64,000 nt of DNA from Streptomyces sp. NBC_01237 (GTDB lineage: Bacteria; Actinomycetota; Actinomycetes; Streptomycetales; Streptomycetaceae). The notes beneath the pieces were generated by a model. It made no database searches, was not told the DNA's origin, and was given only the letters and a program-made list of their open reading frames with translations. Below are positions 1-8,590 of this stretch, piece by piece. The stretch covers positions 992,001 to 1,056,000 of the forward strand of contig NZ_CP108509.1 of assembly GCF_035917275.1 (NCBI RefSeq). Direction: 5' to 3'. How positions within the stretch are numbered: the first letter of the stretch is position 1; the number at the start of each line of letters is the position of its first letter. The position numbers and the translations under genes are program-made.

Positions 1-54
1 TGCCTTCTCGCGCATCTGCCGGGCCAGGTTCGCAGGTTCGTCGGAACCGCTCAT
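1..54 (-). CDS. Hypothetical protein, N-terminal fragment (runs off left edge)
   Basis: Only the first 18 codons are inside the window, reading MSGSDEPANLARQMREKA on the minus strand. The ATG at 54-52 has a good ribosome-binding site on the minus strand (GAGGA about 8 bases upstream), which supports a real start. The piece is hydrophilic and not enough to name a family. Confidence 0.5.
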   Translation of the reverse strand, partial: MSGSDEPANLARQMREKA

Positions 55-212
55 CACCACTCCTCGGACGGTACGGGCCACCACGTCGGGGGACCAACAC
101 CCCCAGCGAACCAGTGCCGCGGCACACCCGCATCCCGGAACCGCCCGGCGGGGAGCACAGCGAGTGCGCACCCGCCCCGTGCCGCCCGCCGGAACACCGT
201 GAGGCGCGCTGC

Positions 213-590
213 CTACAGGACGGGACCGGGGTCGTCGTCGGGGCCGCCCGCCTCGACCCGGAGCGCGAGATCCCGCAGCACGTCGGTCGATGTCACGTCC
301 GTCTGTCCGGAGTCGTGCACCTGCGCCAGCATCGTGAAGGCCAGGGTGAAGGCGCCCACGAGCTGCTCGACCGCGCCGCCGACCTCACGCCCGACCACGC
401 TCACCACCTCCTCGACGGAGAAGTCCTCGGGGATCGCGATGTGGGGCATCGTCTCGTTCAGCAGGGCGGTGACAGCACCGGCACCGCTGTCCAGATCGTC
501 CCGGTCGACGTCCGCCTCCAGCAGCCGCTGCATCTCACCCGCCTCGGTGAGAATGCCGATCACGCGCTTCACAACTTCCCTCTGCTCCAT
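213..590 (-). CDS. Conserved hypothetical protein, 125 aa
   Basis: A small acidic, mostly helical protein starting MEQREVVKRVIGILTE and ending in a Gly/Asp-rich tail. I do not recognise a family or catalytic motif, and there is no signal peptide or membrane segment. The reading frame stays open far upstream, but ATG 590 is chosen because the hexamer TATGCT lies exactly six bases before it (602-597), the layout of a leaderless Streptomyces transcript; no Shine-Dalgarno sequence is seen. It is divergent from the DUF779 gene at 678, so 591-677 holds both promoters. Function unknown. Confidence 0.6.
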   Translation of the reverse strand: MEQREVVKRVIGILTEAGEMQRLLEADVDRDDLDSGAGAVTALLNETMPHIAIPEDFSVEEVVSVVGREVGGAVEQLVGAFTLAFTMLAQVHDSGQTDVTSTDVLRDLALRVEAGGPDDDPGPVL

Positions 591-596
591 GTCGCG

Positions 597-623
597 AGCA
601 TAGGGCGTGCAACCTTGCCGCAA
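597..623 (-). promoter_or_regulatory. Candidate leaderless promoter for the 213-590 gene
   Basis: On the minus strand TTGCGG (623-618) is followed after 15 bases by TATGCT (602-597), and six bases later by the ATG at 590. The -10 spacing to the start codon suggests transcription begins on the A of ATG. The 15-base spacer is short, so the -35 assignment is weak. Confidence 0.35.
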
Positions 624-677
624 CGTCAGGTGCGGTTGACTCGGCCCGTCCGTGGCCGGTCGGGGAAGGGCTGATAC

Positions 678-1043
678 GTGGATCACGTTCCGAACGCTCC
701 GGTAGTGGAGTTCACCGACGCGGCGGCCGATCTGGTCAGACGGCTGCGGGCGGGCCACGGCCCGTTGATGTTCCACCAGTCGGGCGGCTGCTGCGACGGC
801 AGCGCGCCCATGTGCTACCTGGCCGGTGAGTTCCGTACCGGGAACTCCGATGTGCTGCTCGCCGATCTCGCCGTCGAGGGCGTCGCCGAGACGGTGCCCT
901 TCTGGATGTCGAGGAGCCAGTACGAGGTGTGGGCGCACACCCGGCTGATCGTCGATGTGGTGGAGGGTCGCGGCAGCGGGTTCTCGCTGGAGGCTCCGGA
1001 AGGGGTGAGGTTCCTCATCCGCTCACGGCTCGTCGGCACCTGA
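678..1043 (+). CDS. DUF779 family protein
   Basis: A 121-aa protein matching the DUF779 family, shown by the block FHQSGGCCDGSAPMCY near residues 32-47 (paired cysteines followed by a Gly-Ser) and by a C-terminal EGxGFSLEAPEGxRF-like stretch. The family is often encoded next to NAD-dependent acetaldehyde/aldehyde dehydrogenases and its biochemical role is not established; no such dehydrogenase is adjacent here. The GTG at 678 is preceded by GGGAAGGG (663-670). The conserved Cys-Cys pair suggests metal or redox binding, which is inference. Confidence 0.8.
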   Translation: MDHVPNAPVVEFTDAAADLVRRLRAGHGPLMFHQSGGCCDGSAPMCYLAGEFRTGNSDVLLADLAVEGVAETVPFWMSRSQYEVWAHTRLIVDVVEGRGSGFSLEAPEGVRFLIRSRLVGT

Positions 1044-1110
1044 GGCGCGCCCCGGTGCACGGAGCGCCCATGCGTGGGGACGGCCGGTGCGCGGGGCCCT
1101 GTGCGGGGGC

Positions 1111-1851
1111 TCAGCGCGGCCGGCGCTGTTTGTGGGAGCGGTTCTCCAGCATGGCCCGGCGGATTCCCGCCGCGGTCGCCCTGGCGTGGTCCGGGGTGGC
1201 CGTGTGGTCGGCGACCGAGGTGACGAAGCGGTGCGTGGGCTGTCGGCAGCGGCCGCAGGGCGCGTCGGTGGTGATCAGATGGCCGTCCTCGCACTGCGGG
1301 TCGGCGCACTGGCCCGGCCGCAGCAGCTGCTCGGCGATGTCCTGGGCGCTCCAGCGCCGCCTGCCGTCCTCGTCCTTCTCGTTGAGGGCGTGGGCCCAGC
1401 GGAGGTTCCACCGGCGTTCGATGCGTTCGCGCAGACCGCCCGCGGTGCGCCGGCCGAGCTCCTGGTGGATCAGCTCCTGGACGGACTGCGGTACGCGACC
1501 GCCGAACGCCTGCATCAGCGGCTGCGGCAGGGCCTGCAGAACGTAGCGCGGCGGATTGCCCTTCGCGTCCTCGCGCCACCTCTGGCATTCGCAGGAGCCG
1601 TCGGGCCGCCGCGGGCTCTGGCAGCGGCCGCACAGGCCGCGGCACTCGGCGCACAGCCCGTCGTCGAGCCCGTCCACATGCGGCGCGGGAGCCCGGCCGC
1701 ACTCACGGCAGCAGGAGGCGCACGGCCCGCAGAGCCGTTCGTTGCCCACCTTCGTCGACCAGGTCCGCATCTGGCACCGGCAGCAGAGTCCGTTGTTGCA
1801 GTACTCGTGGTGGGCGGCGCCCGAGTGCCGTCCGGGTGGCGGGAAAGACAT
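1111..1851 (-). CDS. Cys-rich zinc-ribbon protein, function unknown
   Basis: A 246-aa soluble protein with many paired cysteines: CCRCQ, CGPCASCCRECG, CAECRGLCGRCQ and a C-terminal CADPQCEDGH...CGRCRQ set. These look like several small zinc ribbons separated by a helical middle (about residues 95-175). No enzyme domain is seen. Proteins of this look are common hypotheticals in streptomycetes. It is followed upstream by a tiny membrane protein gene (1919-2113) in the same direction, so the two may be expressed together. The ATG at 1851 has only a weak GGGG element before it. A role in nucleic-acid or protein binding is a guess from the ribbons alone. Confidence 0.6.
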   Translation of the reverse strand: MSFPPPGRHSGAAHHEYCNNGLCCRCQMRTWSTKVGNERLCGPCASCCRECGRAPAPHVDGLDDGLCAECRGLCGRCQSPRRPDGSCECQRWREDAKGNPPRYVLQALPQPLMQAFGGRVPQSVQELIHQELGRRTAGGLRERIERRWNLRWAHALNEKDEDGRRRWSAQDIAEQLLRPGQCADPQCEDGHLITTDAPCGRCRQPTHRFVTSVADHTATPDHARATAAGIRRAMLENRSHKQRRPR

Positions 1852-1918
1852 GGCCCCATTGTGCGGGATCGGGCCGCACCGGCACGAACCGTCCGCGGGG
1901 ACGGGGCGCCGGTCCCGG

Positions 1919-2113
1919 TCAGGGGTTCAGGGCGCTGACCACGTTCGCGGTGGCGACGATGCCTTCCTGGATGGTCGGCGCCATGCTCGTGCCCGCGAGG
2001 CAGAACCCGAGCAGGGCGCAGACCAGCGCATGGGAGAGCTTCAGCCCGCCGTTGCGCAGGAAGATCACTGCCAGGATCAGCATCAGCAGCACCAACGAGA
2101 TCGAAATAGCCAT
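1919..2113 (-). CDS. Small membrane protein, 64 aa
   Basis: Two hydrophobic segments are visible: residues about 2-20 (ISISLVLLMLILAVIFL) and about 28-45 (LSHALVCALLGFCLAG), with a short polar turn and a C-terminal helix. The ATG at 2113 is preferred to the in-frame TTG six bases earlier because GGAGG sits at the right spacing (on the minus strand, GGTGGAGG then six bases to ATG). No known family is recognised. Its position 5' of the zinc-ribbon gene suggests an operon, but a function cannot be given. Confidence 0.6.
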   Translation of the reverse strand: MAISISLVLLMLILAVIFLRNGGLKLSHALVCALLGFCLAGTSMAPTIQEGIVATANVVSALNP

Positions 2114-2177
2114 GGCCAACCTCCACCGCCGCGCCGGAATTGCGGCATTCGGCCGCCAGTGTGGCGTAGCGGAAAGG

Positions 2178-2209
2178 CCGTTCGGCGCACTGGCGTGTCC
2201 GCCGAACGG
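2178..2209 (-). terminator. Hairpin downstream of the PLC-like gene
   Basis: CCGTTCGGCG (2178-2187) pairs perfectly with CGCCGAACGG (2200-2209) around a 12-base loop. It lies about 20 bases past the stop of the minus-strand gene ending at 2231, the expected place for a terminator. There is no long U run, as is usual in Streptomyces. Confidence 0.55.
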
Positions 2210-2230
2210 GTACTTACCGGCTGTGGCGCG

Positions 2231-3136
2231 TCAGTCGGCCCGGACGGCGCTCCCCCGGGCGCGCAGGAAGCGTTCGAGGCCCGCCAGGTCGTCGGTGTTC
2301 AGATGGTCGGCCCCGGCCGCGAGCAGCTCGGTCCATACGGCGTCGCGCTCGGGTCCCGCGAGGTCCGGGGTGGCCCAGAAACGGACGCGCTGACCCCGCC
2401 GGTGGGCGGTCTTGACGAGACCGGCGAGCCGGTCCCGTTCGGCGGCCGGGAAGGGGCCCGCGCCCAGCCAGCCGAAGGACTGGGTCCAGTTGGCGCTGAT
2501 GAGCGGGATGAAGGACGCGGTGGCCGCCGTACCGAGGTCTTCGAGGCGGCCGTCGTAGAAGGCGTACCGGGTGTGCTGCGCCTCCATGGGGGCACGGGCG
2601 GCGCGGTCGCCGGAGATGACGGGGGTGACCGCTCCGGCGCGGACCCTGCCGTGGCTGTAGCGGGTCAGCATCCGGCGGTAGCGCTGGAGCTGCCGGTCCA
2701 GTTCGAGGTAGGCGGCCACGCCGTCGGCCTTGATGTCGATCAGCAGCTGCAGCGGGGCGCGGTGTCCGGGGGGGACGCTGCCGTGGTTCGCCCCGGCCAG
2801 GGCCAGCAGCGGATCGAGGTAGAGGGAGGCGAGGGTGCGGGTGGGGTCGAGGCCGGCGGCGTCGTGGGCGACGAGCAGCTCGCCGTCGACGAGGAAGATG
2901 TCCGCCTCGACGCTGGTGAAGCCGTGCGCGAGGGCGTCGTGGAGCGGTCGCGGGTGCAGGTAGTCGTTGTGCGCGTGGGCGTGGCGCAGAGGACGCGGTC
3001 CGTGGGGGCGGCCGTGGTCGCCCGGGTTGCCGGAGGGGGCGGCGACGGCCGCCCCGGCGGGGACGACCACGCCCGCGGCCGCGGTGGCGAGCGCGGTGGT
3101 GACGACTCTGCGACGGGTCAGGTGTGCCATGGCCAT
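2231..3136 (-). CDS. Tat-exported PI-PLC/GDPD-like phosphodiesterase (AIM6-like)
   Basis: A 301-aa secreted TIM-barrel protein. The N-terminus LTRRRVVTTALATAAAG...AVAA is a twin-arginine signal peptide. The mature part has the family hallmark HAHNDYLHPRPLHDAL, then a VEADIFLVDGELLVAHD block, then LLIDIKADG. These match the phosphatidylinositol phospholipase C/glycerophosphodiesterase-like superfamily (the AIM6-type branch), with His and Glu/Asp residues for metal-assisted phosphodiester cleavage. Activity and substrate are inferred from the fold. AGGGAG lies five bases before the ATG at 3136. The gene is followed by a hairpin at 2178-2209 and preceded by a 14-bp palindrome at 3216-3229. Confidence 0.75.
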   Translation of the reverse strand: MAMAHLTRRRVVTTALATAAAGVVVPAGAAVAAPSGNPGDHGRPHGPRPLRHAHAHNDYLHPRPLHDALAHGFTSVEADIFLVDGELLVAHDAAGLDPTRTLASLYLDPLLALAGANHGSVPPGHRAPLQLLIDIKADGVAAYLELDRQLQRYRRMLTRYSHGRVRAGAVTPVISGDRAARAPMEAQHTRYAFYDGRLEDLGTAATASFIPLISANWTQSFGWLGAGPFPAAERDRLAGLVKTAHRRGQRVRFWATPDLAGPERDAVWTELLAAGADHLNTDDLAGLERFLRARGSAVRAD

Positions 3137-3215
3137 GGGGTCTCCCTGAAGCGGTGGGAAGAGCAGAGCGGTGCGGACGGACGCGACCGAGTATGGGGGC
3201 GCGCACCGCCTTCAC

Positions 3216-3229
3216 GGCAGGTACCTGCC
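3216..3229. promoter_or_regulatory. Perfect 14-bp palindrome, candidate operator
   Basis: GGCAGGTACCTGCC reads the same on both strands and lies 80 bases upstream of the phosphodiesterase start. The position suits an operator. I do not recognise a regulator that uses this sequence, and a chance palindrome cannot be excluded. The rest of 3137-3389 shows no gene. Confidence 0.35.
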
Positions 3230-3389
3230 AAGAGTTGGAGCGGTCGTCGTCCGCCCGTCGACTGCGCTGCGCCCGTTGTTCGGCCTCGGCGCCGGGCCAT
3301 GGAGGGGACGGGCCGTCAGCCAGGCATCGTCCGGCGCCGGCCGGATCCGCCGCGGGCAGCGGCCGCGCGGGCCGTGCCGTCGCGGGGGA

Positions 3390-4070
3390 TCAGCCGCGCT
3401 CCTCCGGTCCGTGCCGCGGGGCCGGTTCGTCCCAGCGGACCGTCCGGTCGCACCAGCGCTCCAGCAGCACCCGGTCGTGGCCTACCGCCAGCAGCCCCGC
3501 CCCGGACTCCTCGCGGTAGGACTCCACGACGGCCACCAGGGCGGCGGTCGTCGAGGCGTCGAGCATCGCGGTCATCTCGTCGCAGATCAGCAGTCTCGGC
3601 TCCAGGACCAACGCACGCGCGAGGCAGGCCCGTTGCAGCTGGCCGTCGCTCACCGCGTGCGGACGGCGGTCGAGCAGTTCCCCGGTCAGCCCGACGCGTC
3701 CGGCCAGCTCTCCCACCCGGTCCGCGACCTCCCCGCGCCGCCCCGTGGACCGCAGCGGCTGGGCGATGAGTTCGCGCAGGCTCAGCCGGGGGTCGGCGGA
3801 GAGCCGGGGCTGCTGGAAGACGACGCCGACCGCGGTCCGCTGCGCCTGCGGGGCCCGGTGGCGCCAGCCGCGTACCGCTTCTCCGCCGAGGGTGACGGTG
3901 CCCGCGTCGGGGCGGTGCAGCAGGGCCGCGACCCTGGCCAGGGTGGACTTGCCGCAGCCGCTCGGACCGAGCAGCCCGACCGCCTCGGCCGGGGCGACGC
4001 TCAGCGAGACGTCGCGGACGACGGGGCGCCCCGGGTCGTATCCGGCGGTGATGCCGGTGAGCTCAAGCAT
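3390..4070 (-). CDS. nikE: Nickel/peptide-type ABC importer ATPase, second subunit
   Basis: A 226-aa ATPase with Walker A GPSGCGKS, Q-loop VVFQQP, signature VSDGQLQRACLARAL and Walker B LLICDEMTAMLD. The signature differs from classic LSGGQ (SDG for SGG), and the Walker B is followed by MTAMLD. ATG 4070 is chosen because MLELTGITAGY is the normal start of this family and the codon overlaps the stop of the upstream ATPase gene by eight bases; a longer frame reaches 4172 but adds a non-family N-terminus. It is the last gene of the operon SBP-permease-permease-ATPase-ATPase. Nickel specificity rests on the Nur-like box at 8591-8609. Confidence 0.75.
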   Translation of the reverse strand: MLELTGITAGYDPGRPVVRDVSLSVAPAEAVGLLGPSGCGKSTLARVAALLHRPDAGTVTLGGEAVRGWRHRAPQAQRTAVGVVFQQPRLSADPRLSLRELIAQPLRSTGRRGEVADRVGELAGRVGLTGELLDRRPHAVSDGQLQRACLARALVLEPRLLICDEMTAMLDASTTAALVAVVESYREESGAGLLAVGHDRVLLERWCDRTVRWDEPAPRHGPEERG

Positions 4071-5106
4071 CGGCGGACTCCTCGCTCCGGCGGTCCTCAC
4101 CGGTGGGCAGGCTGTGATGGCAGGCGACGGCCCCGTCGAACGCGGGCAGCACGGCGCACTGTTCATCGGCACGGGCGCAGCGGGCGGCGAACGCGCATCC
4201 CTCGGGCAGGGCGCCCAGCTCCGGCGGCATCCCGGGGATCGGCGTGAAGTCCCGCTCCGGCAGGGCGTCGAGCAGCCCCCTCGCGTACGGGTGCCGGGGC
4301 CCCGGGTGCCCGAAGAAGCGCTCGGCGTCGGCGAGTTCGACGATCCGTCCGGCGTACATCACGGCCACCCGGTCGGCGATCCGCTCGGCGGCCGCGAGGT
4401 CGTGGGTGATGAGCAGCAGTGCACGGCCCCCGTCGGTGTGGCGGCGCAGCTCGTCGACGGTCCGCTCCACGAGGTCCCGGTCGAGCCCGGTCGTGGGTTC
4501 GTCGGCGAGGAGCAGCGGCGCGTCGCCGATCAGGGCGAGTGCGGTGGCGGCGCGCTGGGCGAGGCCGCCGGAGAGTTCGTGCGGGTAGCGGTCGAGGTGG
4601 TCGGCGGGGAACGAGGCGCGGGCGGCGGCCGCCTCCGCCGCCGCCCGTACGGCGGGCCTGCGTACCCCCGTCAGTTCGCGGAGGGTCTCCTCCAGCTGGG
4701 CGCGGACCGTGCGCACGGGGGTGAGGTGGGCGGCGGGGCTCTGCGGTACGAGTCCGATGCGGCGGCCGCGTACCGAGCGGGCGAGGGTGCGTTCGTCCGC
4801 GGTGAGCAGGTCGGTGTCCCCGGCCAGGAGGGCGCTGCCCGTGGTCCCGGCGTTGGCGGGCAGCAGTCCGAGCAGCGCGGAGGCGAGTACGGACTTGCCG
4901 CAGCCGCTCTCGCCGACCAGCGCCAGGCACTCCCCGGCCGCGAGGTCGAAGTGGGCGTCGGTGACGGCCGCGATGTGCCGCCCGCCGCGCAGCCGGAAGC
5001 GGACGGAGAGCCCCCGCACGGACAGCACCGGAGCCCCCGGCACGGACGGCACACGGTGTCCCGGCGCGGACGTCCGGCGCGGCCGGTCTTCGCTCGGGCG
5101 GGTCAC
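4063..5106 (-). CDS. nikD: Nickel/peptide-type ABC importer ATPase, first subunit
   Basis: A 347-aa Dpp/Nik-type ATPase: Walker A GESGCGKS, signature ELSGGLAQR, Walker B LLLADEPTTGLD, H-loop LLITHD, and the C-terminal oligopeptide-transporter extension with CAFAARCARADEQC (cysteines that in this subfamily can hold an iron-sulfur cluster). The start is the GTG at 5106, whose GTGA overlaps the stop of the permease gene; the frame is open further upstream to 5220 but inside the permease gene. Works with the 3390-4070 ATPase to power import through the two permeases. Confidence 0.8.
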   Translation of the reverse strand: MTRPSEDRPRRTSAPGHRVPSVPGAPVLSVRGLSVRFRLRGGRHIAAVTDAHFDLAAGECLALVGESGCGKSVLASALLGLLPANAGTTGSALLAGDTDLLTADERTLARSVRGRRIGLVPQSPAAHLTPVRTVRAQLEETLRELTGVRRPAVRAAAEAAAARASFPADHLDRYPHELSGGLAQRAATALALIGDAPLLLADEPTTGLDRDLVERTVDELRRHTDGGRALLLITHDLAAAERIADRVAVMYAGRIVELADAERFFGHPGPRHPYARGLLDALPERDFTPIPGMPPELGALPEGCAFAARCARADEQCAVLPAFDGAVACHHSLPTGEDRRSEESADA

Positions 5107-5960
5107 AGCATCAGCTCCGATCGGCGGCGCGGATTGATCCGCTCGCGCCAGGCACCGGCGAGGCCCGCCAGGGCGAGCGTCGGAATGATCAGGAAGAGGC
5201 CGGGGAAGAGCGTCGGCCACCAGTCACCGGCGAGCAGCGATCCGCGCGCGGACTGCACGAGGTTGCCGAGGCTCGCCTGGTGGGCGGGCAGGCCGAGGCC
5301 CAGGAAGGACAGCGCCGACTCGTGCCACATGGCGTGCGGCACCATGAGGACGGCCGCCAGACCGGCCTGCGGCAGCACCCCGGGCAGCAGGTGCCGCACG
5401 ATGACCCGTCCCCGCGAGGCGCCGCCGGAGATCGCCGCGTCGATGAAGGGGCGCGAGCGCAGCGAGAGCACTTCGGAGCGGACGATGCGTGCCGTGGACA
5501 GCCAGTGCGTCAGGGCCACGGAGACGATCACCGGCCAGACGCCGGGCCGGAACATCGCGACGATGAAGATGCCGAGCAGCAGGTGCGGTACGGACGAGAA
5601 GGTGTCGACCAGCCGCATGACGACCCGGTCGGTCCAGCCGCCGAACGCCGCGGCCAGGGCACCGACGGCCGTGCCGATGACGGTTGCGGTGAGGGCGGCG
5701 ACCAGTCCGACGAGCAGGGAGACGCGCAGCCCGTAGACGCAGCGCAGCAGCAGGTCCCGGCCCACGTCGTCCGTTCCGAACGGGTGCGCGAGGGAAGGCG
5801 GTCGCAGCTTGGCGGCGAGGTCGACGGCCTGCTGGTCGAGCTGGACCAGCGGCGGTACGACGAGGACGGCCAGCAGCACGGCGGCCACGATCCCCGCCGA
5901 GGCGACCACACGGATGCGGCGGCTGGTGCGGCGCGGGGACGCGAACACGGCCTCAGCCAT
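5103..5960 (-). CDS. nikC: Nickel/peptide-type ABC importer permease 2
   Basis: A 285-aa permease of the DppC/NikC type with an N-terminal membrane helix (VASAGIVAAVLLAVLVVPP), the HPFGTDDVGRDLLLR motif near residues 59-73 and an EAA-like loop (FIDAAISGGASRGRVIVRHLLPGV). About six membrane segments are visible. The start ATG overlaps the end of the other permease gene by eight bases (ATGGCTGA), implying translational coupling. It should pair with the 5953-6945 permease to form the channel. Confidence 0.8.
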   Translation of the reverse strand: MAEAVFASPRRTSRRIRVVASAGIVAAVLLAVLVVPPLVQLDQQAVDLAAKLRPPSLAHPFGTDDVGRDLLLRCVYGLRVSLLVGLVAALTATVIGTAVGALAAAFGGWTDRVVMRLVDTFSSVPHLLLGIFIVAMFRPGVWPVIVSVALTHWLSTARIVRSEVLSLRSRPFIDAAISGGASRGRVIVRHLLPGVLPQAGLAAVLMVPHAMWHESALSFLGLGLPAHQASLGNLVQSARGSLLAGDWWPTLFPGLFLIIPTLALAGLAGAWRERINPRRRSELML

Positions 5961-6945
5961 CGAAGCCCACTCTCGGATCGGCCAGTCCGTACAGCAGATC
6001 GGACAGGAGGTTGCCCAGCAGCACCGCCACGGTGGCGAGCACCGTGAGGGAGGCGAGCAGCGCGAAGTCCACGGAGGTGGCGGCCTGCACGGTGGCGGCG
6101 GCGATGCCGGGCCAGCTGAAGACCGTCTCGACGAGGAGTGCGCCGGTGATGAGTTCGGGGACGCGGGAGCCGATCAGGGTGAGCATCGGCAGCATGCCGG
6201 AGCGCAGGGCGTGGCCGAGCAGCACGGTGCGTTCGCGCAGTCCGCGGGCGCGGGCGCCGCGTACCGGGTCCTCGTCCAGGGCGTCGGCGACTCCCTGGCG
6301 CACGTAGAGGAAGAACCACGGCAGCTGGGAGATCCCGAGGACCGCCGCGGGCAGCACCAGGTGGGAGGCGACCTGGCCGAAGGTGACCGTGTCGCTGGCG
6401 GCGTCGGTGAGTCCGCCGGCCGGCAGGACGTCCAGTTTCAGGGCGAAGAACCAGATGGCGAGCAGCCCGAGCCAGAAGGCGGGGGCGGCTTCCAGGGTGT
6501 ACGCGGCCGAGCTGACGCACCGGTCGAGCGAGCCGCCGGGACGGCGGGCGGCCAGGACACCGAGGCCGGTGCCGAGCAGGATGGCGACGACGAAGGCGGT
6601 GGCGGCGAGCAGCACGGACCAGCCGACGCGTTCGCCGATGACATCGGCGACCGGCTGGCGCATCACGCTGGAGTCGCCGAAGTCGCCCTGGAGCGCGGAG
6701 GTGAGCCAGTTCCACCAGCGGGTGACCAGCGGCCGGTCGACGCCGAGGTTGGCGCGGAGCTGGTCGAGGTTCTCCTGCGAGGCGGTGAGGCCCGCGGTGC
6801 CCGCGTAGGCCTTGACGGGGTCGAAGGGGGATGCGGCGGCGACGGCGAACACGCCGAAGGTGACGACGCCGAGGACGGGCACGGCGAACAGGGCCCGCCG
6901 TCCCGCCATCCGCGCCATCGGCCCCCAGGGGAGGCGGCGTTTCAC
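5953..6945 (-). CDS. nikB: Nickel/peptide-type ABC importer permease 1
   Basis: A 330-aa permease of the DppB/NikB type: first helix RRALFAVPVLGVVTFGVFAVA, periplasmic segment with NLGVDRPLVTRWWNWL and LQGDFGDSS, then the EAA loop (GARARGLRERTVLLGHALRSG). The start is the GTG at 6945, which overlaps the stop of the binding-protein gene as GTGA; the open frame reaches 6984 within that gene but the extra residues look unrelated. Product of the second gene of the operon. Confidence 0.8.
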   Translation of the reverse strand: MKRRLPWGPMARMAGRRALFAVPVLGVVTFGVFAVAAASPFDPVKAYAGTAGLTASQENLDQLRANLGVDRPLVTRWWNWLTSALQGDFGDSSVMRQPVADVIGERVGWSVLLAATAFVVAILLGTGLGVLAARRPGGSLDRCVSSAAYTLEAAPAFWLGLLAIWFFALKLDVLPAGGLTDAASDTVTFGQVASHLVLPAAVLGISQLPWFFLYVRQGVADALDEDPVRGARARGLRERTVLLGHALRSGMLPMLTLIGSRVPELITGALLVETVFSWPGIAAATVQAATSVDFALLASLTVLATVAVLLGNLLSDLLYGLADPRVGFDG

Positions 6946-8558
6946 TTCTCCGCGCCCTCGGGGGTCCACTTCTCGACGTTCCACCAGGGGCCGGAGGCCA
7001 GGCCGTGGTCGTGCGGTTCGACCTGTGTGGTGAGCGGGCCGAACCGGTCGTCGACGACGTAGAGGTGGTCGATGTGGGTGAGGAAGGTGTAGCCGGGGTT
7101 CTTGACCAGTTCCCGCTGGACCGTGTCGTACGCGGCCCGGCGGGCGGCCTTGTCACCGCTCCTGCGGCCCGCTTCGAGGGCCGTGTCGACGGCCTTGTTG
7201 TCGTACCACGCCATGTTGTTGAAGCCGTCGCCCGCGAGGGAGGACTTCAGCAGGGTGTACTGGTCGAAGTCGGGGTCGGCGGGCGATCCGCCGCCGGCGA
7301 GGACGGCGTCCTGCTTCATCCGGGGCTCGATGACCTCCCAGGTCCCGGCCTCGGCGGTGATGTCGATGCCGGCCTTCTTGGCGTCGGAGGCGTAGGCGAG
7401 GGCGTGTTCCTGGCGGAGCTTGTCGCCGGTGAGGTACCAGAGCGGGAAGGCGGCGCGTACGCCGTCCTTGGCGCGGATGCCGTCCTTGCCGGGCTTCCAG
7501 CCCGCCGTGTCGAGGATCTTCTTCGCGGCGGCGAGGTCGTGGGTGCGCTCGGTGCCCTTGGTGAACCACTCGCTGTCGGTGGGGACGGGACCGTAGGCGG
7601 GCTTGCCCTCGCCGTTGAGGATGGAGTCGACCATGGCCTGCCGGTCGACGGCGACATCGAGTGCGCGCCGGACTGCGGTGTCACCGGCGACCTTGTTGTG
7701 GGTGGGCAGGGTCACGGTGCGGTAGTCGTACGTCGTGGCCGCGTAGGTCCGCTTGCCGTCGTCGCCCTTGAAGCCCTTGGCGAGGTTGGGCGGCAGGATC
7801 GCGCCGTCGAGGTCGCCGGAGCGCAGCCGGGTGGCGCGCACGTCGTCGTCCTTGATGATCGCCATGGTGAACTTCTTGATCTTCGGTGCGCCGCCCCAGT
7901 AATCGGGGTTGGCCCTGAAGCTCAGTTTCTCGCCCTTGGACCACTTGGTGAGGAGGTAGGGCCCGGTGCCGATGGGGTGGGTGGTGAAGGCGCCGGTATT
8001 GACGTCCTGCCCGCCCGCGACGTGTTCGGGGGCGATGGGCAGGACGGTGCGCTGGGCGAACGGCGCGTAGGGGTACTTGAGGGTGAAGACGACGCTGTCC
8101 TCGCCGACCGCCTCGACGGATTTCACCGCGTCCAGCTCGGTGCGGGAGGCGTTGTTCGTCTTCTCGTCCAGGACGGTGCGGTAGGTGAAGACGACGTCCT
8201 TGGCGCCGAAGGGCTTTCCGTCGCTGAACGTGACGCCCTTGCGGAGCCGGTAGGTGTAGGTGAGCCCGTCGGCGCTGACCTCGGGCAGGGCGGTGGCGAG
8301 CGCGGGCCGCAGCGTCATCCCGCCGTCGAGCGCGAGCAGCCCGTCGAAGATCTTGGAGTTGCCGTCCTTGCCGTAGCCGAGCAGCGGGCTGAGGCTGTCG
8401 GGCTCGTACGCGATACCGACGACCGCGGAGTCCGCGGAACCCGCCCCGGAGCCGGAACCCGCGTCCGGATCTCCCGGATTCGAGCAGGCCGCCGCGGATA
8501 TCGACAGCACGGTCGCCAGCACGGTGGCGACCGCTCCCCGTATCGATCGGGCCGTCAT
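6942..8558 (-). CDS. nikA: Solute-binding lipoprotein of the nickel/peptide importer
   Basis: A 538-aa family 5 extracellular binding protein. It has a lipobox with cysteine at residue 25 (TVLSISAAAC), followed by a Gly/Ser linker and EPDSLSPLLGYGKDGNSKIFDGLLA, the usual N-lobe start of this family, and PIGTGPYLLTKWSKGE further on. The ATG at 8558 is chosen over a GTG nine bases upstream, with AGGGA ten bases before it. It is the first gene of the five-gene importer. A Nur-like dyad 33 bases upstream is the reason for proposing nickel; peptides or a metal-chelate are the alternatives. Confidence 0.75.
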   Translation of the reverse strand: MTARSIRGAVATVLATVLSISAAACSNPGDPDAGSGSGAGSADSAVVGIAYEPDSLSPLLGYGKDGNSKIFDGLLALDGGMTLRPALATALPEVSADGLTYTYRLRKGVTFSDGKPFGAKDVVFTYRTVLDEKTNNASRTELDAVKSVEAVGEDSVVFTLKYPYAPFAQRTVLPIAPEHVAGGQDVNTGAFTTHPIGTGPYLLTKWSKGEKLSFRANPDYWGGAPKIKKFTMAIIKDDDVRATRLRSGDLDGAILPPNLAKGFKGDDGKRTYAATTYDYRTVTLPTHNKVAGDTAVRRALDVAVDRQAMVDSILNGEGKPAYGPVPTDSEWFTKGTERTHDLAAAKKILDTAGWKPGKDGIRAKDGVRAAFPLWYLTGDKLRQEHALAYASDAKKAGIDITAEAGTWEVIEPRMKQDAVLAGGGSPADPDFDQYTLLKSSLAGDGFNNMAWYDNKAVDTALEAGRRSGDKAARRAAYDTVQRELVKNPGYTFLTHIDHLYVVDDRFGPLTTQVEPHDHGLASGPWWNVEKWTPEGAEK

Positions 8559-8590
8559 ACTCTGCACATCCCTATTGAAGATCGAATGTT

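Noticed and set aside
1556..3769. 737-aa plus-strand open frame
   Set aside because: Low-complexity Arg/Gly/Pro sequence lying opposite recognisable minus-strand genes; a high-GC shadow.
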